Below the pieces are notes generated by a model. It was not told the DNA's origin. It saw only the letters and a list, made by a program, of their open reading frames with translations, and ran no database searches. Below are positions 33,457 through 43,441 of a DNA stretch of 64,000 bases, piece after piece. The DNA comes from Actinomadura cremea (GTDB lineage: Bacteria > Actinomycetota > Actinomycetes > Streptosporangiales > Streptosporangiaceae), in the NCBI RefSeq assembly GCF_014648495.1, contig NZ_BMRF01000001.1:124001-188000 (forward strand). The letters run 5' to 3'. A program made the position numbers and the translations under genes. Within the stretch, counting starts at the first letter, position 1. Each line of letters starts with the position of its first letter.

Positions 33457-34131
33457 TCAACCGGCGAACAGGCGCACCGGCCAGGCCGCGTGCTGTTCGG
33501 CGGTGATGTCGAGCAGCGGCGCGGACGCGGCCGGAAGCGCGTCCGTCCCGTCCGCGGGGACGCGGGCGGCGTGTTCGGCCGCCCGCACGGCGACCTCCTC
33601 GACGTCGGCGGCGAGGCGGGCGGTGACGGCGGTCGCCTGGAAGGGGTCGAGCCCGAGCAGGCGGACCGCGGCGGTGACCGGGCCGCAGACGGTGTCGTAG
33701 GCGGCGGCCAGCGCGGCGTCCGGCGGGGACAGTCCGGCCGCGCGGGCGGCGAGGCCCAGCACGACGGGATGGTGCGCGCCGTCCGGACGGGCCGCGGCGA
33801 GTTCGTCGAGCTCGGGACCGGGCCAGGTGACGCGCGCCGCGCGCATCAGCTGCCGGCCGAGCTTGCGGGCGGTCCGGCGCAGTGCCGGGGTCGGGGTGCG
33901 CGCGTCGGCGGCGTCGTCCAGCGGCAGCGGGTCGTGCCCGCCGGCCGCCGCGGCGGTCAGGGCCGCGGCGACCAGGCCGGTGGTGTGGAGCCGCCCGCGG
34001 CAGAAGTCCTCGAGGGTCGCGGGGTCGTGGACGCGTCCGGCCGCGATGGCGGCCTCGGCCCCTCCGGAGTGCGCGTGCCCTCCGGAGGGGAACCGGCCGT
34101 CACCGAGGATCAGCAGTGCCGCGGAACTCAT
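33457..34131 (-). CDS. ureF: Urease accessory protein UreF
   Basis: A 224-residue all-helical protein; ATG 34131 is used (MSSAALLILGDGRFPSGGHA) since the SGGHAHSGG motif normally lies at this distance from the start. LEDFCRGRLHTTGLVAAALT and GPVTAAVRLLGLDPFQATAV match UreF. It acts as the bridge between UreD and UreG in the urease activation complex. It ends 42 bases before ureG and starts 23 bases after ureC, all in one direction. Confidence 0.92.
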   Translation of the reverse strand: MSSAALLILGDGRFPSGGHAHSGGAEAAIAAGRVHDPATLEDFCRGRLHTTGLVAAALTAAAAGGHDPLPLDDAADARTPTPALRRTARKLGRQLMRAARVTWPGPELDELAAARPDGAHHPVVLGLAARAAGLSPPDAALAAAYDTVCGPVTAAVRLLGLDPFQATAVTARLAADVEEVAVRAAEHAARVPADGTDALPAASAPLLDITAEQHAAWPVRLFAG

Positions 34132-34154
34132 CGTCGCTCCAGGGACGGTGCCGG

Positions 34155-35955
<1,801 letters not shown>

Positions 35956-35963
<8 letters not shown>

Positions 35964-36618
35964 CGAGTTCACCTCCGACGAGCCCGCGCAGGCCCAGGAC
36001 GATCCGGTCTCCCCGCAAGGGCACCAGGTCCACCTCGACCCGGCAGGCCGTCTCGAAGCGGCGCGACTTGCCGGCCGGGATGTTCAGGCGCTTGCCGTAC
36101 GCGCAGTCCCGATCGGGCGCCGTGTCCGTCACCGGAACCGGCCGGATCTCCAGCGCGGGGTTGACCTCGTAGAAGTGGTAGTGGGAGCCGACCTGCACCG
36201 CCCGGTCCCCGATGTTGCGCACCTCGACCCGCGTCACCGGGTGCCCTTCGTTGACCTCCACCGGCGCGGCCGTCTCGGGATGTTCCACCTGACCCGGACC
36301 CGCGACGTCGGCCCGCGCGGGGATGGGGTCGGTGATGGTCACCAGCTTGGTGCCGTCCGGGAACGTCGCCTCCACCTGGACCATCTCGACCATCTCCGGC
36401 ACGCCCTGCATCACCTCCTGGCGAGTGAGCACGCCGCGCCCGGACGACATCAGCTCGCGCACGGTCCGGCCGTCCCTCGCCCCTTCGAGCACGTGCGCGG
36501 TCAGCAGCGCGACCACCTCGGGGTAGTTCAGCCGGAGTCCCCGAGCCCGGCGCTTGGCGGCCACATCGGCGGCCACGTGGATCATCAGGCGTTCCTGCTC
36601 GTGAGGGGTCAGATGCAC
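35956..36618 (-). CDS. ureAB: Urease gamma/beta subunit fusion
   Basis: A 220-residue fusion; GTG 36618 ([20 protein letters not shown]) is chosen because GGGAG lies 5 bases upstream, rather than ATG at 36654 or 36636. Residues 1-100 are the gamma subunit ([40 protein letters not shown]). Residues 120-220 are the beta subunit ([40 protein letters not shown]). In most bacteria these are separate ureA and ureB; fused forms are known in Helicobacter and some actinomycetes. Its stop overlaps the ureC start by eight bases, so translation is coupled. Confidence 0.93.
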
Positions 36619-37327
36619 ATCTTCTCCCTGACTCATTCCATTTCGCGCGATCACACCGCTGGACCAGCTCGTTCGCGAATGCGCGCCTTGGGCGCTCTCC
36701 GGAATTCGGGTCCCGACCGGCGATACCGCACCTCGTCGAAGTCAAATATTCACTTAGGGTGACATCGGTCGGAAGGCGCCGTCCGGCCACTCTCGACTCA
36801 CCGTTCCGAAACGCAACACTGGCCACCTCCCCCTCGGGCCGAGGCGTCCGCCCCGGCTGCGTCGGACCTGCGATCGCATCCTCCGGCTCAGGTCCATCGC
36901 CGCCGCTCCCGAGATGGCCGGAGTCTCGATCCCGAACGGCACGCCCGGTCGCGACGAGCCTGGCCGCCGGTGCTCGCAATGACGCCGAGCGGGGTCGCCG
37001 GCCGCGCATGCCCGGACGACCGACCGTGGGGCGCGGGTTCGACCCCCACGCGACCCACCGGCCAGGAGCCTGCCGTGGCTCCCGGTCGAGATGCCGATTT
37101 CCTGCCGCGGCGCCGCTCGTCATGACCGGGTGGTCGCTGACCAGCGCCTCCGGCATCGAGAACCGTGCGACCGCGGGCCCGGAGATCGCGCTCCACCCTC
37201 ATCTGAACCGAAACTCCCCCGTTTCGTTACAAATCCGTACGCAAGCCTCAACAGTCATCGCCGTAACGTCTCCTGGCTCGCCCCGCCATTTCGGGCGAAT
37301 CGCCATCTTTTGCCAGGAGGTTGTGCG
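36619..37327. other. 709-bp intergenic stretch between urease operon and subtilase gene
   Basis: No supported gene. The last 120 bases before the protease start (CCGAAACTCCCCCGTTTCGT followed by TACAAATCCGTACG) are less GC-rich and probably hold its promoter. The part near 36630-36780 holds the urease promoter. A tRNA-like pairing at 36992-37056 is discussed under findings. Confidence 0.5.
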
Positions 37328-39052
37328 TTGCGGCGTACCTTGTTCATCGCCGCCTGCGCCGTCGTCACCGCGACGACGGCGCCGGCGGTCCCAGCCTCGG
37401 CCTTGCCGAACCAGGCTTCCGGCCAAGCCTCCGAGTACGTCGTCCTCTACAAGGACGGCGTCTCGCTCACCGATGCCCGCGCCGCCGTCGAGGCGGCCGG
37501 AGGCACGATCGTCCGCGAGAACACCGACATCGGTCTGGCGACCGTCCGGTCCACCGACACCGGATTCGCGGCGCAGGCCCGGCGGCAGGGCGCCCTGGAC
37601 GGCGCGGCCACCAACCGGGTGATCGGCCGGGCCCCCAAGACCGGCAAGGTCGCCGAGCAGTTCGCCGTGGAGAAGGAGGGCCGGGGCCAGACCACCGGCA
37701 CCACGACCGTCGGGCGCGGGAAGAAGGGCGAGGAGCCCCTCGCGAACCTGCAGTGGGACATGAAGCAGATCCACGCCACGGCCAAGGGCTCGTACAGGGT
37801 CGAGCCCGGTGACCGGCGTGTCACCGTCGGGGTCATCGACACCGGCATCGACGGCTCCCACCCGGACATCGAGCCCAACTTCAACCGGGCGCTGAGCCGC
37901 AACTTCACCACCGACATCCCGGTCGACGCCAACGGCGCGGAGGTCGACGGCCCCTGCGCCGACGAGCCGGACAAGTCCTGCAACGACCCGGCGGACGTGG
38001 ACGAGAACGAGCACGGCACCCACGTCGCCTCGACGATCGCCTCGCCCCGCAACGGTCTCGGCATGGCCGGCGTCGCGCCCAACGTGTCGCTCGTCAACCT
38101 GCGCGCGGGCCAGGACTCCGGTTACTTCTTCCTGCAGCCCACGGTCGACGCGCTCACCTACGCGGGCAAGCACGGCATCGACGTGGTCAACATGAGTTAC
38201 TACATCGACCCGTGGCTGTTCAACTGCGCGAACAACCCCGCGGACTCCCCGGCCGACCAGGCCGAGCAGCAAACGGTCATCAAGGCGACGAACCGGGCGC
38301 TGAACTTCGCGCACCGGCACGGCGTCACCCTGGTCGCCGCCGCGGGCAACGAGGCGATCGACTACACCAAGACCAATATCGACGCGGCCAGCCCGGACTT
38401 CGCCTCGGAGCCCGGCGAGCAGCCCTACGAGCGCACGATTCCGGCGAGCTGCCTCTCCCTGCCCGGCGAAGGCGACCACGTCATCCCGGTCTCCTCGACC
38501 GGGATCAGCAAGCGCAAGGCCTACTACTCCAGCTTCGGCAAGGGCTACATCACGGTCGCGGCGCCCGGCGGCGACAAGTACGACACCGCCGACCAGAAGC
38601 TCGACGACAAGGCCGGCATCTGGGCCGCCTACCCCGTGTCGATCGCGCGTGAACGGGGCGAGCTGAACGCCGACGGCACGCCCAACACCCCGCGGGTGGT
38701 GCGCAGCTGCAAGGGCGGCGACTGCGCGTACTACCAGTCGATCCAGGGCACCTCGATGGCCTCGCCGCACGCGGCGGGCGTCGCGGCACTGATCGTCAGC
38801 AGGTACGGCAAGCGCGACAGGGCCAACGGGGGGCTCACCCTGGCCCCGGCGGCCGTCCGGTCGATCCTGACCGGCACCGCGACCGCGACCGCGTGCCCGC
38901 CGACCGGCTCGTACACCTACACCCGGCACGTCAAGCAGGCGGACGGCTCGTTCCAGGAAGTCGTGACCACGCACGCCTGTGAGGGCTCGAAGCGCCACAA
39001 CGGGTTCTACGGCGCCGGCATCGTCGACGCGTTCGACGCCGTCAGGCGCTGA
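37328..39052 (+). CDS. Secreted subtilisin-like serine protease (S8 family)
   Basis: A 574-residue protein; TTG at 37328 is the start, set by AGGAGG 7 bases upstream and by the signal peptide that begins there (RRTLFIAACAVVTATTAPAV, cleavage after PASA). Residues 35-110 are an I9-like propeptide (EYVVLYKDGVSLTDARAAVE). The catalytic triad is in place: Asp in VGVIDTGIDGSHPD, His in ENEHGTHVASTIAS, Ser in GTSMASPHAAGVAAL, and the oxyanion Asn in VAAAGNEAIDY. Cysteines near residues 217, 227 and elsewhere suggest disulfides. It would digest extracellular protein. The gene is a single unit ended by a strong hairpin. Confidence 0.95.
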   Translation: MRRTLFIAACAVVTATTAPAVPASALPNQASGQASEYVVLYKDGVSLTDARAAVEAAGGTIVRENTDIGLATVRSTDTGFAAQARRQGALDGAATNRVIGRAPKTGKVAEQFAVEKEGRGQTTGTTTVGRGKKGEEPLANLQWDMKQIHATAKGSYRVEPGDRRVTVGVIDTGIDGSHPDIEPNFNRALSRNFTTDIPVDANGAEVDGPCADEPDKSCNDPADVDENEHGTHVASTIASPRNGLGMAGVAPNVSLVNLRAGQDSGYFFLQPTVDALTYAGKHGIDVVNMSYYIDPWLFNCANNPADSPADQAEQQTVIKATNRALNFAHRHGVTLVAAAGNEAIDYTKTNIDAASPDFASEPGEQPYERTIPASCLSLPGEGDHVIPVSSTGISKRKAYYSSFGKGYITVAAPGGDKYDTADQKLDDKAGIWAAYPVSIARERGELNADGTPNTPRVVRSCKGGDCAYYQSIQGTSMASPHAAGVAALIVSRYGKRDRANGGLTLAPAAVRSILTGTATATACPPTGSYTYTRHVKQADGSFQEVVTTHACEGSKRHNGFYGAGIVDAFDAVRR

Positions 39053-39074
39053 CCGCGTCCGTCAGTGCGCACGT

Positions 39075-39109
39075 ACGTGGCCCCCGACCCGCCAGGTCGG
39101 GGGCCACGT
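39075..39109. terminator. Bidirectional hairpin terminator
   Basis: Arm ACGTGGCCCCCGACC at 39075-39089 pairs perfectly with 39095-39109 around CGCCA. It lies 23 bases after the protease stop and before the end of the convergent glycosyltransferase gene, so it can serve both. Confidence 0.85.
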
Positions 39110-39195
39110 TGCCGACCGGGATGCGGCCCCGCCCACTCGCCCGCGCCGTGGGAGATCGTCGGCCGGTCATCGGAGGCGCAGGATCACGCCAAGGG

Positions 39196-40437
39196 TCAAC
39201 GCGATCCCGTGATCTCGTCGTAGACGTCGATAACCCGCGACGCGTATTGCGCAGACGTGTATTCAAAGGCCAGGTTCTGCGCGTTGACTCCCAGCTCCTT
39301 CCTGATGTCCGGACGTTCCAGGAGATGAATCAGGGCCGCACCGAAACCGTCGACCGAGTCAGCGACATATCCGGTGTGGCCGTTCCGCACCACGCCTTCG
39401 AGTTGGGTGTCCAGGACGACCGCCGGGACCCCCGCCAACGCCGCTTCGGCGATGACGAGCCCCTGCGTCTCGGTCAGTGACGGGTGGGCGAGTACGCCGC
39501 AGGAGCCGAGCAGGTGCCCCACGTGTTCCGGAGGGGCGGGTCCCGTGAACGCCACGGCGTGCGTGATGCCGAGCGCTCTGACCAGACGCTCGTACGCTGC
39601 CCTGCGACCGTCCCCGATGATGTTCAACTTGGCGTCCGGGACGGCCGGCAGCACCTCACGGGCCAGTGTGCGCAGCAGTGTTTCGACGTTCTTCTCCGAA
39701 GAGATACGGCCCACGTATGCGATGACCGACTCACCATGATGCATGAGCTGCTGCATCGCCTGTAGTCGCCGCATCGACGGGCGGTCCAGCGGCCCGTGGC
39801 GTACGGCCGCACTGGGAATGACGCAGGGGGCGCAGGTAGGCACCATCTCCAGCACCGCCGACGCGGTCTTCTCCGACGGCACGATGATCCGCTCGAAGGG
39901 CGCCGCCACACTCGACAACATCTGCCGGTAATGCGGCGTGATGTTATCTCCGGCCAGCGTCGCCAGGGCCGTCCTTCCCAGCGTCTTCGCGGTTCCGGGA
40001 ACGTTGTGGGGCAGGAGGCTGTTCGCGTATATGACCGGGATCCCCAGCTTGAGGACCGGGTACGCCTCCCGGTACGCCAGCAGGTCCGTGTGCCAGGTGA
40101 GTACGCATTTCAATCCCGACCGTCGGCAGTGTTTCGCCGCCTGCAGGCCCAAGGAACCCAGCGTGTGGATGTGGACCACGTCGGGTTTGTGGTGCTGGAC
40201 TACCCGCGCAAGCGCCTTCGGTGACAACCAGCCGAACCTGTAGCCTCCCTGCCCCGTCGCGAAGGAGGGCGCGAGGTAGGTGGCATGCCGTTCGGCGGGC
40301 ATCGGCGTCCCCGCGCGGGGAGCGAGCACCGCAACGTCATGGCCCGCCTCGTGAAGACCGGCGGCCAAGGACGCGACAGAGGTCGCGACGCCGTCCCTGT
40401 TCGGCGGATAGTTGTCCGAGACGAGCAGAACACGCAT
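39196..40437 (-). CDS. Glycosyltransferase family 4 (GT-B fold)
   Basis: A 413-residue protein, ATG 40437 with GGAG 7 bases upstream. The N-terminal Rossmann half begins MRVLLVSDNYPPNRDGVATS with VASLAAGLHEAGHDVAVLAP. DVVHIHTLGSLGLQAAKHCR marks the acceptor side. The C-terminal donor half has VIAYVGRISSEKNVETLLRT, LNIIGDGRRAAYERLV and the ExxxE region PSLTETQGLVIAEAALAGVP. Such enzymes add hexoses to lipids or polysaccharides using nucleotide sugars (phosphatidylinositol mannosyltransferase and the like). No partner sugar genes are near. Codon use is slightly less GC-rich than the neighbours, hinting at transfer. Confidence 0.93.
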   Translation of the reverse strand: MRVLLVSDNYPPNRDGVATSVASLAAGLHEAGHDVAVLAPRAGTPMPAERHATYLAPSFATGQGGYRFGWLSPKALARVVQHHKPDVVHIHTLGSLGLQAAKHCRRSGLKCVLTWHTDLLAYREAYPVLKLGIPVIYANSLLPHNVPGTAKTLGRTALATLAGDNITPHYRQMLSSVAAPFERIIVPSEKTASAVLEMVPTCAPCVIPSAAVRHGPLDRPSMRRLQAMQQLMHHGESVIAYVGRISSEKNVETLLRTLAREVLPAVPDAKLNIIGDGRRAAYERLVRALGITHAVAFTGPAPPEHVGHLLGSCGVLAHPSLTETQGLVIAEAALAGVPAVVLDTQLEGVVRNGHTGYVADSVDGFGAALIHLLERPDIRKELGVNAQNLAFEYTSAQYASRVIDVYDEITGSR

Positions 40438-40904
40438 TGATCACTCCAAACGGGGAATCGGACCGACCTCCTTCGTCTCGCTCGGCGGACGGCGAGAAGA
40501 AGTGCTCCCGGCACACGGAGCTCGGTGCAAGAACCACACACGGCGCCTCGGTCATGCGGTCATAAGGTGGTGCGCCTCGGCCGCGAAGTCAGGTGGTTCT
40601 CGCGCCCGGCGGCGGACGGGACGGCGACCACCGCCGCGTCCGCCGACCGGGCCGCAAGGGCGAAGAGTGCCTCACGGTGCGGGCGGGCGGCCGCCTCGGC
40701 GAGGCTTCGCCGCATCGATCTCGCACTCATCGCTCATCGCGAACGTGCGAATCCGCGAGAGCAGCCGCCATGAGGACACCTCTTCGAGATCGGTACATGC
40801 TGCCGAGAAGCGGTGCGGCCACCGGCCTTCAGCCGAGGAACGTCGCAAGCATCTCAGGCCGTCCTCGACAGCAGGCTATCCACTGCCGCTCGTCCCCACG
40901 ATGC
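40438..40904. other. Stretch without a supported gene upstream of the glycosyltransferase
   Basis: Competing open frames lack ribosome binding sites and family matches. The segment next to 40437 presumably holds the glycosyltransferase promoter. Nothing else could be supported. Confidence 0.4.
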
Positions 40905-41010
40905 GATCACCCAATGACATCGGCCGAAATGGACGATCCGGGCCGCGACCGGGATGCCGTCCGGCTGGAACAGGCGGTGCAGGTGGCTGACGGAGATGTG
41001 GTGCGCGGCC
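40905..41010 (-). pseudogene. AraC-type HTH fragment
   Basis: The minus-strand frame reads TTRRAAHHISVSHLHRLFQP followed by DGIPVAARIVHFGR. This matches the first helix-turn-helix of AraC/XylS regulators (AHHISxSYLHRLFQ). It is only about 35 residues long, with no flanking domain in frame, so it is a remnant. Confidence 0.5.
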
Positions 41011-41165
41011 CGCCGGGTGGTCCTGGTCGCCGTGCCGGACCCGGACGACGCGGACGACGCGGCGCCGGTGGCCGTCCGGCTGGTCCGGGAAGGCGCGGCC
41101 CTGGTGGAGTTGTGCGGCGGGTTCGGCGCCGACGTCGCCGCCCGGGTGCACGCCGTTGGTCGGCC
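40985..41165 (+). pseudogene. DUF6506-like remnant
   Basis: The plus-strand frame reads RRVVLVAVPDPDDADDAAPV and AVRLVREGAALVELCGGFGA, then DVAARVHAVG. The segment LVxEGxxLxELCGGFG resembles the small DUF6506 family. A start is not evident, the frame breaks near 41165, and the fragment overlaps the AraC scrap on the other strand. It is treated as decayed. Family memory is moderate. Confidence 0.4.
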
Positions 41166-41324
41166 ACGACGAGGTCCGCATGATGTACCAGGCCCAGATC
41201 GGCATGCCGGGCAAGACGTGCGACACCGTGCCGTAGCGCGTCAGCGTTCCTCCGCAGATCGGCCCGAGTGAGGCGCGCCACGTCGCGCCACGTCGCGTCC
41301 CGGCGGTCCGCGGTGCCCCCCGCG

Positions 41325-42281
41325 TCAGGGCGGCGTCACGACCACCTTGCCGCGGGCGTGCCCCTCGCCGACGTGGCGCAGTGCCTCGGGTACCTCGTCG
41401 AGTGCGAAGGTGCGGTCGATGTGGACGGCGATCCCGCCCGCGACGCAGAGGTCGGCGAGCGGCCCGAACCGCTCGGGTCCCGGACGCACGACGAGAACGC
41501 CCATCCTCCGCCCGGTGAGCCGGGCGGCGATCGAGCCGATCGTCGCGACGCCGAGCATGACCGGCACGGGGCCGCCCACGCACCGGTAGCGGCCGCCGCG
41601 GGCCAGCGCCCGCCCGCAGGCGAGCGGCGAGCGGGAGGCGACGAGATCCAGCACGAGGTCGTACCGCTCGCCGGTCCGGGCGAAGTCGTGCGTCCGGTAG
41701 TCGATCACCTCGTCGGCGCCCAGCGACCGCATGAAGTCGAGCTTGGCGGCGTTGTCGACACCGGTCACATGGGCGCCGGCACGTTTCGCGAGCTGGATCG
41801 CGAACGATCCCGTGCCACCGCCGGCCCCGTTGATCAGCATCCGGCGCCCCGTACCGGCGGGAGCCGTTCCCTGCAGCGCGATCGCGCCCGCCTGCGGAAT
41901 CGTCGACGCCTCGGCGAAGGTCAGCCGCTCCGGCTTGGGAGCGAGGGCCGACTCGGGCGCCACCGCGAACTCGGCGAAGCCTCCCTTCAGGCCGAGATTG
42001 TCGCCGTACACCTCGTCCCCCGCGCGGAACCGGGACACCCCCGGGCCCACGGCCTCCACCCGTCCGGCGATGTCCGAGCCGAGCGTCCTGCGCGCCGGCC
42101 TGCGCAGCCCGCCGATCCGCGAGTACAGCGGAGTGCCGCGCAGGGTCTCCCAATCCGACAGATTGACCGACGTCGCCACCACCCGCACGAGGACCTGCTT
42201 CGGCCCCGGAGACGGCGTCGGCACGTCCTCCACCCGCAGGGAATCCGTCGAGCCGTACTCGTCGTGGACAACCGCTCGCAT
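41325..42281 (-). CDS. NAD(P)-dependent quinone oxidoreductase/alcohol dehydrogenase (MDR family)
   Basis: A 318-residue zinc-free medium-chain dehydrogenase; ATG 42281 follows GGGAGG by 4 bases, with a further in-frame start eight codons upstream. The GroES-like half runs from MRAVVHDEYGSTDSLRVEDV to about residue 120 (LGSDIAGRVEAVGPGVSRFR). The nucleotide fold contains MLINGAGGGTGSFAIQLAKR and AGAHVTGVDNAAKLDFMRSL. The end HVGEGHARGKVVVTPP is diagnostic of this QOR branch. It reduces quinones or enones with NADPH. It is divergent from the SUKH-like gene at 42407 and otherwise isolated. Confidence 0.93.
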   Translation of the reverse strand: MRAVVHDEYGSTDSLRVEDVPTPSPGPKQVLVRVVATSVNLSDWETLRGTPLYSRIGGLRRPARRTLGSDIAGRVEAVGPGVSRFRAGDEVYGDNLGLKGGFAEFAVAPESALAPKPERLTFAEASTIPQAGAIALQGTAPAGTGRRMLINGAGGGTGSFAIQLAKRAGAHVTGVDNAAKLDFMRSLGADEVIDYRTHDFARTGERYDLVLDLVASRSPLACGRALARGGRYRCVGGPVPVMLGVATIGSIAARLTGRRMGVLVVRPGPERFGPLADLCVAGGIAVHIDRTFALDEVPEALRHVGEGHARGKVVVTPP

Positions 42282-42406
42282 CTCGCCTCCCGGCCCTGGA
42301 AGCATCGCCCGAGCGGAGCGTAGCCGTCTCCGCGGCCGCGAACCAGGGCTCCGGCGTGGTCGCGTGATCCGGATGAGCCCGGACGGCGCGGTTAGGGTCT
42401 GCGGTC

Positions 42407-43252
42407 ATGACGGAACTCGAAAGGCTGCTGGCGCTCGTACCGCCGCCCGCGTCGCCGGTGGACGCCGACGCCGACTGGACGCGGGTGGAGGACGCGCTCG
42501 GGCTGGCCCTCCCCCGCGAGTTCACCGAGATCGCCCGGCGGTACGGGCGCGGCACGTTCTGCGACGAGTTCTCCTGCTGCACCCCGGAGGAGATGATCGA
42601 GGAGAATCCCGGCCGGCTGGAAGACCTCCGGTTCATGCTCCGGGACGCGGGCGAGAACTGCCCGCATCCCGTCCACCCCGAGCCCGGCGGGCTGGTGCTG
42701 TGGGGATCGGACTCGATCGGCGGGGCGCTGTGCTGGCTGACCGAGCCCGCCGGCTCCCCAGAACGCTGGAAGACCGTCTACTGGACGCGCGACGACGAGT
42801 TCGAGCATCCCGAGGGCGGCGTCGCCGCCGTCCTCACCGGGCTCGTCGACGATCTGGCGGCGAGGAAGCGGGAGGACGGCTCGGACGTCGACGGGCCCTG
42901 GTTCGACCCCTACCGCAAGGACGTCCACGTATATCTGCAGTTGACGGAGGCGGAAGGCGCGCCGCCGTACGACGAGCGGCTCCGCATCCTGCGCCGAAGC
43001 CTGGCACCGACCGGCGCCCGTGGCGGCTTCACCGGCGCGGACGGCGCCCGGCAGGACCACTTCGCCGCGGCCGACGGCCGGTGGACACTGACCTACGAGA
43101 CGGCCTACGGGCACCAGATCCGGGTCGCCTACCCGCCCGGGGCGGACACGCGGGTGCGCGACGCGCTGCTCCCCGCGATCGGCGCCATGGGCTGCCGCGT
43201 CAAGGCGATCCTGCCGGTGCACGGCACCGCGCACTGGCCCGAGCTGGAGTGA
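42407..43252 (+). CDS. SMI1/KNR4 (SUKH) family protein
   Basis: A 281-residue soluble protein, ATG 42407 with no strong ribosome binding site. The first 160 residues show the SUKH pattern: WTRVEDALGLALPREFTEIA, RYGRGTFCDEFSCCTPEEMI and GLVLWGSDSIGGALCWLTEP. The rest (FDPYRKDVHVYLQLTEAEGA, GRWTLTYETAYGHQIRVAYP) is a second domain I do not recognise. SUKH proteins are often immunity proteins to secreted nuclease or deaminase toxins. No toxin gene is next to it, so this may be an orphan immunity gene or a housekeeping member. Confidence 0.78.
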   Translation: MTELERLLALVPPPASPVDADADWTRVEDALGLALPREFTEIARRYGRGTFCDEFSCCTPEEMIEENPGRLEDLRFMLRDAGENCPHPVHPEPGGLVLWGSDSIGGALCWLTEPAGSPERWKTVYWTRDDEFEHPEGGVAAVLTGLVDDLAARKREDGSDVDGPWFDPYRKDVHVYLQLTEAEGAPPYDERLRILRRSLAPTGARGGFTGADGARQDHFAAADGRWTLTYETAYGHQIRVAYPPGADTRVRDALLPAIGAMGCRVKAILPVHGTAHWPELE

Positions 43253-43441
43253 AGCCCCCTCCGGCAAGGTCCTGGCGTGAGGATCGGGGTCGTGCCGTGC
43301 TGCGTCCCTCGTCCCTGACGGCCACGGGGACGGCGGTGGCCTCGGTACGTCCGGGCCGCCGCCCCCCGCGCGGAGCGGGCGACCGCCGTGAGCCGCTGAC
43401 GCCGCGCCGGCCTCCGGCCGGTGGAGGCCCGTGCCCCGCGA
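43253..43441. other. 189-bp gap between convergent genes
   Basis: No gene and no clear terminator hairpin were found between the SUKH-like gene and the LuxR regulator. The sequence is GC-rich with short imperfect inverted repeats only. Confidence 0.35.

Noticed and set aside
36992-37056. tRNA gene
   Set aside because: The acceptor and T-loop fit, but the total length is 65 bases, with no proper D-arm or anticodon stem and one mismatch in the T-stem. It is not called as a working tRNA.
37199-38998. 599-residue minus-strand frame opposite the subtilase
   Set aside because: Val/Gly/Arg/Asp-rich shadow of a gene with an intact catalytic triad and signal peptide on the other strand.
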